From a virus: a stretch of DNA of 64,000 bases. The translations under genes were made by a program, and so were the position numbers. Under the pieces are notes generated by a model, which saw nothing but the letters and a program-made list of their open reading frames with translations, searched no databases and was not told where the DNA came from. Shown piece after piece: positions 40,892 to 47,807 of this stretch. The stretch covers positions 82,549-146,548 of the IMG/VR virus record IMGVR_UViG_3300042519_001962. The stretch is one strand, 5' to 3'. Position 1 is the stretch's first letter. Every line of letters begins with the position of its first letter.

Positions 40892-41347
40892 ATGAAACTG
40901 ATTCTACTTTTAATTAATTTTTTATTTGTGTTTGATTGTTACTCACAAATTAAAATCGATGATGTTGGTGATAATTGGAAAGCAAAGGTAGCTACTTCAT
41001 TATCACTAATAAAACAAGTTGACCCTAATAAATATGAATTAATTAATGATGTATGTAAACATATCACCTATTGGGATGGTGATTTTTCAACAACAGAAGA
41101 TTCAGTTACCATAATGATATCCCAAAAAGATATGAGGTTTAATTCAATAAATAACATAGCAGCTATATTAGTGCATGAATCTAAACATTTATTTTATTTA
41201 AAGCATAACATAAAATTACCTCCGAATTATGAGGAAATATTAGCATATCATTATGAATTGGAATTCCTATCAAAAATACCTAATGTAGAACCTTGGTTGG
41301 TTAACAACGCACTTAAGAATATAGAATATTATGGTTTAGTTAAATAA
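40892..41347 (+). CDS. Secreted HExxH metallopeptidase-like protein
   Basis: 151 residues, the only plus-strand gene in the window. Signal peptide 'MKLILLLINFLFVFDCYSQ' (a cysteine at residue 16 does not form a good lipobox). 'AAILVHESKHLFYL' holds HESKH (residues 95-99), a zinc-binding HExxH helix, and 'NYEEILAYHYELEFL' downstream supplies glutamates that could be the third ligand. Gluzincin-type metallopeptidases have this layout. The stop is 13 nt from the converging end of the endolysin gene. It could cleave host surface or wall-linked proteins; no substrate evidence. Confidence 0.65.
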   Translation: MKLILLLINFLFVFDCYSQIKIDDVGDNWKAKVATSLSLIKQVDPNKYELINDVCKHITYWDGDFSTTEDSVTIMISQKDMRFNSINNIAAILVHESKHLFYLKHNIKLPPNYEEILAYHYELEFLSKIPNVEPWLVNNALKNIEYYGLVK

Positions 41348-41360
41348 ACCAACCCCCATA

Positions 41361-42182
41361 TTACTTTAATAAGTTATAGTATTCTTTGAAGTGTTTGATT
41401 CTATCAGCTAATCCAATAGTACCACCATTTACTCTTTTAGTTACCGATGTTACAGTAGCATCATCAAAACCTTTATCACAAATAGACCAAAGTTTATTTG
41501 AATCAAAGAAAAATGCAGCAGAAGCTAATGGATATTTAGTTGCTACCAAATCAGGATTTGCAACAGTATCTTCACCAATGAATTTAGCGAAGTTAGTATA
41601 GTTAGATTTACCAGTTAATTGAATATAACCACGTCCACGAAATTTAAATCCGTCTTTAGATGCTTCATCACCATTACCCATTCTTGATGCGTAAACTTTA
41701 GATGCAATCTTTTCAGGGTTTCTAGCATATGCAGCTGCAGTTGTTGAATTAAAGTATTTTCCGAAGATTTTTACTAATCCATCTGCTGAATAGTTAACAT
41801 TCTCAGTAACGGCTTTGAATCCACCACTTTCGTGTCCACATTGTGCTAAGAAATGAGCTAATCTTAGAGGAGTTGTAATATTGAATTTAGAAGCAGTGTC
41901 TGGAATTTGAGCAATTACAGAATCAGGAACGTGTCCTTTAAGAGCTGCCAATTTAAATGAAGATGCTGGTACAGCAACAGAAGGAGTTGGAGTACTTGCA
42001 CCCAATCCCATCTTTTCCCAAGTAGCATCACCAACGATACCATCAGCAGTTAATCCATTTTTTGTTTGCCAAGCTTTTACAGCTGATTCAGTACCAGCAC
42101 CAAAAACTCCATCAGCGGTTAAACCTAATTTTGCTTGTAATTTTTTTACATTTTCGTTATTATCACCTTTTTTAACTAACAT
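41361..42182 (-). CDS. Endolysin: peptidoglycan-binding domain plus GH19
   Basis: 273 residues. Residues 1-60 are a PG_binding_1 module ('NVKKLQAKLGLTADGVFG', 'WQTKNGLTADGIVGDATW'). A Pro/Ser linker leads to a chitinase-like GH19 domain with 'HFLAQCGHESGGF' (catalytic E118), 'FKFRGRGYIQLTGKSNY', and 'ASAAFFFDSNKLW'. GH19 endolysins cut glycan strands of peptidoglycan. No signal peptide, so release needs a holin. It is downstream of the SpeD gene in a late unit. Confidence 0.9.
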   Translation of the reverse strand: MLVKKGDNNENVKKLQAKLGLTADGVFGAGTESAVKAWQTKNGLTADGIVGDATWEKMGLGASTPTPSVAVPASSFKLAALKGHVPDSVIAQIPDTASKFNITTPLRLAHFLAQCGHESGGFKAVTENVNYSADGLVKIFGKYFNSTTAAAYARNPEKIASKVYASRMGNGDEASKDGFKFRGRGYIQLTGKSNYTNFAKFIGEDTVANPDLVATKYPLASAAFFFDSNKLWSICDKGFDDATVTSVTKRVNGGTIGLADRIKHFKEYYNLLK

Positions 42183-42204
42183 AGTATATTATTTTATTTA
42201 ATTG

Positions 42205-42600
42205 TTATTTTTTAAAATGACCGGAATCTATAATTTTAAAGTCATTTCCATTTCTATCTATCATTTGGTAGTGAGCTTCTATCAACCCAAACCATTCATC
42301 TATATGATTTAATACTTGAGTTGCAGTAAAATCTGAACAACTATATAAATCAAATTGGAACATTGGTGGATTATCATTATCCCAAACGTGAATACTAGCA
42401 TGCGATGTTGCTAATGTTACTGTTCCCGTTATTCCTTCGTTGCCCGGTTCGTTAACATAAACCGATGTAGGACCGGCAACTACTTTCATTCCTACTTTAT
42501 TAACTAATTCACTAAACCAAACGTTTAGTATTTTTTCCGTTTGAGGTGGAGTTTTAATGCTTCCCTTTACAAGTAAATGTAAATGATTTGGTATAAACAT
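42205..42600 (-). CDS. speD: S-adenosylmethionine decarboxylase proenzyme
   Basis: 131 residues, a class 1B-type AdoMetDC length. 'LATSHASIHVW' has the cleavage serine S66 followed by H67 and H71, and 'FDLYSCSDF' gives C88. In bacterial enzymes the serine becomes the pyruvoyl cofactor and the His and Cys act in processing and protonation. The residue before the serine is Thr rather than the usual Glu. Decarboxylated SAM feeds spermidine synthesis; phage polyamines can neutralise DNA charge. It lies 22 nt from the endolysin gene. Confidence 0.8.
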   Translation of the reverse strand: MFIPNHLHLLVKGSIKTPPQTEKILNVWFSELVNKVGMKVVAGPTSVYVNEPGNEGITGTVTLATSHASIHVWDNDNPPMFQFDLYSCSDFTATQVLNHIDEWFGLIEAHYQMIDRNGNDFKIIDSGHFKK

Positions 42601-42626
42601 TTTAGATATTCCTTATTGTTTTTTTG

Positions 42627-43022
42627 TTATTTAAATTCTATAACCTCAAATACTCTAGTTTGTATTCGTTTTGTACCATCTGTATTGGTAAGTATTATTG
42701 AGTTCTTAAATTTGGCCCAATCCAACATAAATTTGTTATCCAATACTCCATTATTTTCTTCTTTCACCAATTGGTTTAAAGCATTAATTGTGTATAAGGT
42801 ATTTGATTCTTTTTTTCTATGAATAAGAATTGTATCCTCTAATGGATATGTTGGTTTATATTCGGTATTGATATTGTACGTTATGTACAATTCGGATAAA
42901 TCAGTTTTGTTCTGTAAAATATAAATATAATTATAGACAATAACGTATGTCTCTCTTATATTTTGTAGAGTTTGTTGTAATCCATCTTTCGTTGTAAATG
43001 TACACAATAATTGTGTTTTCAT
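42627..43022 (-). CDS. Hypothetical late protein
   Basis: 131 residues. Beta-rich, with many Tyr, Asn and Thr ('TYVIVYNYIYILQNKTDLSE', 'DTILIHRKKESNTLYTIN'). No signal peptide or membrane segment, and no recognised domain. First gene after a late-type motif, followed within 26 nt by speD, so it is a late gene. Confidence 0.6.
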   Translation of the reverse strand: MKTQLLCTFTTKDGLQQTLQNIRETYVIVYNYIYILQNKTDLSELYITYNINTEYKPTYPLEDTILIHRKKESNTLYTINALNQLVKEENNGVLDNKFMLDWAKFKNSIILTNTDGTKRIQTRVFEVIEFK

Positions 43023-43059
43023 ATATTAGTTTTTATTATAAAGGGGGTTATTAATCCCA

Positions 43060-43069
43060 TATAAATATA
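43060..43069 (-). promoter_or_regulatory. Late-type promoter motif
   Basis: Minus strand TATATTTATA, 37 nt before the ATG at 43022. It would serve the hypothetical protein, speD and the endolysin. Confidence 0.65.
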
Positions 43070-43091
43070 AAATTAAATTTCAAAGGTTATT

Positions 43092-45101
43092 TTATGATTT
43101 GTAAACTTCATCATTTGCTGTTTTCAATACTTTAGCAAATCGTTTATCCAATGTCATTTCAAATTTAATCTGTCCACCATACCCAACACCATCTTCTCTA
43201 ACTTTAATTTCAGCCAATGGAATTATCTTTCCACCCACTTCAGCTTGATATCCTAAAAATGGAGGAGGACCTGTTTCAGCACTCAACTTTTCTTTTATCA
43301 TATCGTAATCAGATGTTCCAAATATGTTTTTCATAATAGCTTTATCTAATGAATTTGAACCAATTGCCATAGATTCTTCACCATCAGAAACAGCTTTGAG
43401 TGGAAATTCAGAACGAATCTCATTTAACATACCTTCTTTCATTTTTGGATTTTCCGTAATTGCCTTTATTGCATTTGATTGGAATTCTTTATGGATTTTA
43501 TCATTTTCCATAATATATTGTTTAGCTATATCATTTCCACCATCTGCTAATGTTTTAATACTTGCTAATATCACTTTAGATTTAGCTCTACTTCCTTTAC
43601 CTTTAATAAGGTCATTTAATGCATCTGCAAATGTAGTTCCCTTTTCATCAAATATAGTTTTTAACTTTACAGACTCATCTGAACCACTAGCTAATAATTT
43701 TTCAATTTCTGATTTTAGGTTTGTACCAGTTTCACTTAATCTAGCTCTTTGATTTTCTTTATAAACATTTTGGTTTATGTTATCTGGTAAATCAGAATCC
43801 CATTCCATAAATTTACCAGCACCAGAATTTAAAAAGTTTACTTCAGTTGATTTTTTCAAAGAAACCTCATCTAATATCTCATCACCATTTTCAGTTTTTA
43901 TCTTAATATACATATCAGTTGAGAATCCTTTGTTTTTACCATAATCTGATAATCCCAATGATTCAACATCATCTTTAGTATCCCAAGCAGTTGCAACTAT
44001 TTTTGAGTTTGGGTATTCTTTTGTAATTCTATTTAAAATAGCCTGTCTATTATTTCTAGCGGATTGAATCCAACTCTTTGTTATAATACGACTTCCTTCA
44101 GTTTTTAATTTTGGATTGTTTTTTATTAACTCAGCCTCATGCGTTGATAATGAATCAGTAAATTCATTAAATTCATCAGCATTCATAGATGTACCCATCA
44201 TCGTCATTAACTCACCGGCCTGTGCAGATATTTGGCCTTGTCCTCCAGGTAAATCACTATAATGTGTCCATTTTGTACCATCTCCAGTTGGTTTTGTATT
44301 CATCATTCTTTCCAATGCAGTTAAATACTTTTTAGGAAATTTAGGATTTTCAATTAATGATGCTGGTAACTTATATGGTTGAGGTGGAATCGGATTTGCT
44401 ATTTTTTTATTTTTAATATCAAATTCCTCATCGCTTGGTTGAATACTTTTATTAAACTCCTCACTTTCAATTGAATTTATTTTAGTAAGTGTTTTATCTT
44501 TACCAGCTATTTCTCTCTTAGGAGATGCCATTTCTTTTTCAGCAGTATCCTTAGTTGGTTGATACGCAGGGTCATTAGGTGATAACCCAGCTCTATATGA
44601 ATCACCACCCTGTCCAGCAAATACAGCAGGTTGTGGTGGTTCCGCTTCAGCAGGTGCTTCGCCAGCCTTTCCAGCTTCAACATCAGCTTTATCTTCCTTT
44701 TCTTTTTCTATATTTCTATTAGGTTGTCCTTCACCACCTAATTCATTATTTATTTTTTCTCTTTCAGGTGTTCCATCAGCAGGTAATGCTCTTTCAGCCG
44801 CTTCTCTACCAGGTTGGTCTTTAGCTAATCTAAGTAATGAACCAACTAAACCTTCTTTATCCTTACCATCTCTATCTTTGTATTTAACGGTCTTATTAAG
44901 TGCGGGTGATGAATAGTGTTTCTCTTCACTAGCTTCAGTAAGATTTTGAATAAGTTCATTTTTTATATGAGTATATCCCCACTCATCTAATATCTCAGAT
45001 ATAAGATAAATGTGTGATTGTTTACTCAATATAGGATAACCTTCATCGGAACGATAGGCTAACTCATGCAATAAGTCTAAAAGGAAGTCGTTTTTCTCCA
45101 T
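43092..45101 (-). CDS. Putative virion-associated protein, possible nuclease core
   Basis: 669 residues from the ATG at 45101 ('MEKNDFLLDLLHELAYRSDE'). A longer reading from 45191 would overlap the upstream polymerase-like gene by 53 nt and is rejected because a late motif lies between. Residues about 60-230 are low-complexity, rich in Glu, Pro and Ala. The middle has 'FSTDMYIKIKTENGDEILDE' then 'VSLKKS', resembling the D-x(n)-E-x-K core of PD-(D/E)XK nucleases. The rest is helical. Size, late promoter and place suit a structural or DNA-ejection protein. Confidence 0.45.
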   Translation of the reverse strand: MEKNDFLLDLLHELAYRSDEGYPILSKQSHIYLISEILDEWGYTHIKNELIQNLTEASEEKHYSSPALNKTVKYKDRDGKDKEGLVGSLLRLAKDQPGREAAERALPADGTPEREKINNELGGEGQPNRNIEKEKEDKADVEAGKAGEAPAEAEPPQPAVFAGQGGDSYRAGLSPNDPAYQPTKDTAEKEMASPKREIAGKDKTLTKINSIESEEFNKSIQPSDEEFDIKNKKIANPIPPQPYKLPASLIENPKFPKKYLTALERMMNTKPTGDGTKWTHYSDLPGGQGQISAQAGELMTMMGTSMNADEFNEFTDSLSTHEAELIKNNPKLKTEGSRIITKSWIQSARNNRQAILNRITKEYPNSKIVATAWDTKDDVESLGLSDYGKNKGFSTDMYIKIKTENGDEILDEVSLKKSTEVNFLNSGAGKFMEWDSDLPDNINQNVYKENQRARLSETGTNLKSEIEKLLASGSDESVKLKTIFDEKGTTFADALNDLIKGKGSRAKSKVILASIKTLADGGNDIAKQYIMENDKIHKEFQSNAIKAITENPKMKEGMLNEIRSEFPLKAVSDGEESMAIGSNSLDKAIMKNIFGTSDYDMIKEKLSAETGPPPFLGYQAEVGGKIIPLAEIKVREDGVGYGGQIKFEMTLDKRFAKVLKTANDEVYKS

Positions 45102-45130
45102 AATTTCTGATTCTCTGAAACAATATTTTA

Positions 45131-45140
45131 TATAAATATT
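45131..45140 (-). promoter_or_regulatory. Late-type promoter motif
   Basis: Minus strand AATATTTATA (ATATTTATA core), overlapping the last codons of the polymerase-like gene and 29 nt before the ATG at 45101. Confidence 0.6.
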
Positions 45141-46404
45141 AAAGTTTCGAGTAATCAGTTCCCCAGCTAGCATTAATGGGGAATCCACCACCTTCAGCTA
45201 TCTCTTTTAACTTTTTAGCTTGAGATACATCGGAATTAGCAGGATATGAAAATAAGAATGAATCGTATGTGTATAGGGAAAGTTCTATATCGGTATCTTT
45301 GATAAATTCCAATATTTTAGCTACCCTTTCCATATTTAATTCGGTTTCGGTCGCTTGAAGTAGGTAGTTGAACAATTTTTGCGGATTGTTTCCTTCAATC
45401 CAATCTAAGGGGATTCTCCTATGTTGTGTTTGAAGATATCCAGCTTTGGTACTCTTATCCCACAACTTCTCAATGAACTCCTTAACACCCTTATAATAAG
45501 GTATTTGCTCAAACTCCTCAGGTATACCACCATATAGTAATTGGAACGTAATTCCTTTACCCTCACCATACTCACAACCATATTGGTCAGCTAACCATTG
45601 GTGTACGGATGTTTTGGGTAATTCGTAACCAATCAACTTACCAATAATACGTGGATGATACGCATCATAATCCATTTGTAGGAATATGTGGTTTGGTTTT
45701 GGGATAAACACCTCTCTCGTACCATCGGATTTGTTTAGGGCAGAGAAGTTGATTCCACCAAATCGGTTGGATGGACGGGATGTAATGGTGTATGGGTTGT
45801 ATTGGGTGTAAACGATATCGTTGTGTAAATGTTTAGAAGCTTGAGGCCATCTATCAAGAAATTTTTCCCTATCGACCCGAACACCAAAATGTTCTATATC
45901 TGAAAGAAGGGGAATCATCGAATCTCCAACCCAATCATTCTCTATACCAATAGTAAAAGTAGAAGATATCACTCTAAGATACTCACCCCATTTCATAATA
46001 GGTGCTATCTTGCCCAAATTATCTCGTATACCTCTTCGGGTATAGTGAGTTATAAATGGTTGGTCCTCAAAACCTATCGGATATAATTTATTGTGTTGAA
46101 AAAATGCATCAGATTGTAAATCATTTAGGTTTTGTAAACCCAAATTACATTGAAGTAATCCCTTTTTGTTGATTACCCATTTTGCTTCCTTAGAAGTAGT
46201 CAAATCAATCGTAGGAGTCTTACAATCAATATGGTTAAATGGTACAATAAAGTCCTTATCATCAAATCTAACATATAGAAATGATAATTTGTTATGTATA
46301 GGATGCTTTTCCAAATCAGACCATATTGGAATGATTATGGATGTCTTAGTATTCCATAAATTTAAAAACTCCGTTACTTCAGTTTGTGACTCTACTATAA
46401 CCAT
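45139..46404 (-). CDS. Family A DNA polymerase-like protein, truncated
   Basis: 421 residues. The palm and fingers of a Pol I-type enzyme can be followed: 'YTITSRPSNRFGGINFSALN' (the T-x-R...N-x-Q region), motif A 'IFLQMDYDAYHPRIIG' (D245), motif B 'GKGITFQLLYGG' (K-x3-F-x3-YG) and motif C 'SLYTYDSFLFSYP', where the usual H-D-E is Y-D-S. Both catalytic aspartates remain. The N-terminal 150 residues resemble a shortened 3'-5' exonuclease domain without obvious active-site acids. The phage already has a family B replicase, so this may be a repair, lesion-bypass or specialised polymerase. An early-type promoter precedes it. Confidence 0.75.
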   Translation of the reverse strand: MVIVESQTEVTEFLNLWNTKTSIIIPIWSDLEKHPIHNKLSFLYVRFDDKDFIVPFNHIDCKTPTIDLTTSKEAKWVINKKGLLQCNLGLQNLNDLQSDAFFQHNKLYPIGFEDQPFITHYTRRGIRDNLGKIAPIMKWGEYLRVISSTFTIGIENDWVGDSMIPLLSDIEHFGVRVDREKFLDRWPQASKHLHNDIVYTQYNPYTITSRPSNRFGGINFSALNKSDGTREVFIPKPNHIFLQMDYDAYHPRIIGKLIGYELPKTSVHQWLADQYGCEYGEGKGITFQLLYGGIPEEFEQIPYYKGVKEFIEKLWDKSTKAGYLQTQHRRIPLDWIEGNNPQKLFNYLLQATETELNMERVAKILEFIKDTDIELSLYTYDSFLFSYPANSDVSQAKKLKEIAEGGGFPINASWGTDYSKL

Positions 46405-46408
46405 CCTA

Positions 46409-46440
46409 CAAATATACGAAAATTATTTGAATTTACCAAA
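46409..46440 (-). promoter_or_regulatory. Early-type promoter for the family A polymerase-like gene
   Basis: Minus strand TTTGGTAA (46433-46440), 16 nt, TATATTTG (46409-46416) with TTCG. Only 4 nt separate the -7 box from the ATG at 46404, so the message would have almost no leader or start internally. Confidence 0.75.
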
Positions 46441-47400
46441 TTTATTAGATATTTGTTTTATTTTAAAGATATAATTTGAAAAATAGTGCTGATGTGCTGA
46501 TGTTATACTACCTTCATTAAAATTTCCATCTAATTTAGGTAGATATATGTTGGATTGAAATCCTTCAGTTCTTAAATAGTCAACTTTATCTCTGATATGG
46601 AATATATCGTTCCACAAATCAGTTCCATTTACTTTTAAACCAGTATCAGTTACCCTACCTTCATTATGTACTCTAGCATAAGTCAAAATTCGTTTTATTG
46701 AAGTGTGTGCTAATCCTAAATAATCTAAACTACCCATAACTTCCAAATCATCAACGAAATTAGAAGTTACATCAAATTTATCGATTACTTTTAGTAAAGA
46801 TGAGGTTCTCATTACATATGTGTGATAAATGCACATAATATTTGCTTTACTACAATGAATTATAGATGTAAAATGCTTTGGTTCATCATAATAGTTAGTT
46901 GTCCAACTCCAAGGATGAGTCCAAGGGTGATTATTAGGAATTGTATATGCTGTCCATAAATCTCTTGTCTTTGGGGCCTCTAATGGAGTTTGAGTTTGAT
47001 TTATTTGTTGTAATGTAGTATTCTCAAAGAATACAGCTGAACCATATGAGAAATCTAACTCAGTATGTTGTGTATATGTGTTTGATAAGTACTCTAATGT
47101 ATCTTCTGCCAATAAATCATCATCATCCAATCGTACAATCAATTCACCATTAGCAAGTTTTACTCCAATTTTCCAAGAATTCTTAAATAAATCGTATGGA
47201 GTATTTGATGTGTGGTATAAAACATCATTTTTAGGATTTTGTGATTTAAAATCTTTATAAATGTTAAAATTAACATCAGATGCTGAATCATCAAAAATAA
47301 TAACCTCCCAATTCGTATGAGATTGAAGTTGGACAGATGCCAATGCTTCTTTTAATAAATCAGGTCGGTTGTATGTACGAACTATAACACTTATTTTCAC
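46423..47400 (-). CDS. Family 2 glycosyltransferase
   Basis: 325 residues. 'MKISVIVRTYNRPDLLKEAL' is the GT2 opening, 'ELIVRLDDDDLLAEDTLEYL' carries the metal-binding DDDD, and 'SNFVDDLEVMGSLDYLG' may supply the acidic catalytic block. Cytoplasmic. It lies far from the main glycan cluster, between baseplate genes and the polymerase-like gene, and has an early-type promoter of its own. It could modify virion proteins or host glycans. Confidence 0.85.
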   Translation of the reverse strand: MKISVIVRTYNRPDLLKEALASVQLQSHTNWEVIIFDDSASDVNFNIYKDFKSQNPKNDVLYHTSNTPYDLFKNSWKIGVKLANGELIVRLDDDDLLAEDTLEYLSNTYTQHTELDFSYGSAVFFENTTLQQINQTQTPLEAPKTRDLWTAYTIPNNHPWTHPWSWTTNYYDEPKHFTSIIHCSKANIMCIYHTYVMRTSSLLKVIDKFDVTSNFVDDLEVMGSLDYLGLAHTSIKRILTYARVHNEGRVTDTGLKVNGTDLWNDIFHIRDKVDYLRTEGFQSNIYLPKLDGNFNEGSITSAHQHYFSNYIFKIKQISNKFGKFK

Positions 47401-47419
47401 TATTGCACAATTTTATATA

Positions 47420-47451
47420 CAAATATATGAAATTATTTTGAATTATCCAAA
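47420..47451 (-). promoter_or_regulatory. Early-type promoter for the GT2 gene
   Basis: Minus strand TTTGGATA (47444-47451), 16 nt, TATATTTG (47420-47427). It overlaps the end of the baseplate gene unit, placing an early promoter inside the late region. Confidence 0.75.
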
Positions 47452-47804
47452 TTATATTTAATAAATTGTATAAGATTTGGTAAATATAGTGCTATCTTTG
47501 GTAATTTAAGTGATGTTAATTTAAGTGATGATGAATTTGAAGCTTTAATCTCTTCTTTAGTTCCTGTTAATCTCCAATCTAATGAAGCAACAGTATAAAA
47601 ACTATTAGAAGCGTATTTCATCATAGCACTTTGTTTAACTTCATATATAGGTGAATCAAAATCATTTGCCTTTTGTAAAAAGTATCTGGTTATATACCCT
47701 TTTTTATAATCAAAATCACTTGGTTCCGGTAAATGCGTAACTACCCTTACCGGCCTATACTCTAATGGTAATTTAATTATATTTTTATATCTATCCAAAT
47801 TCAT
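47433..47804 (-). CDS. Hypothetical baseplate-cluster protein
   Basis: 123 residues. 'YRPVRVVTHLPEPSDFDYKK' and 'GYITRYFLQKANDFDSPIYE' are conserved-looking beta segments; the C-terminus is basic. No named domain, though small proteins of this kind often lie next to hub genes in T4-like phages. It follows the hub-like gene by 3 nt and ends the tail operon. Confidence 0.55.
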   Translation of the reverse strand: MNLDRYKNIIKLPLEYRPVRVVTHLPEPSDFDYKKGYITRYFLQKANDFDSPIYEVKQSAMMKYASNSFYTVASLDWRLTGTKEEIKASNSSSLKLTSLKLPKIALYLPNLIQFIKYNLDNSK

Positions 47805-47807
47805 ATT

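Noticed and set aside
43324-43752. A 142-residue plus-strand open frame opposite the 669-residue late protein
   Set aside because: Amino-acid composition is unnatural and it is fully antisense to a gene with a clear late promoter.
43092-45191. A longer start at 45191 for the 669-residue late protein
   Set aside because: The extra residues overlap the polymerase-like gene and lie upstream of the late motif at 45131; the ATG at 45101 fits better.
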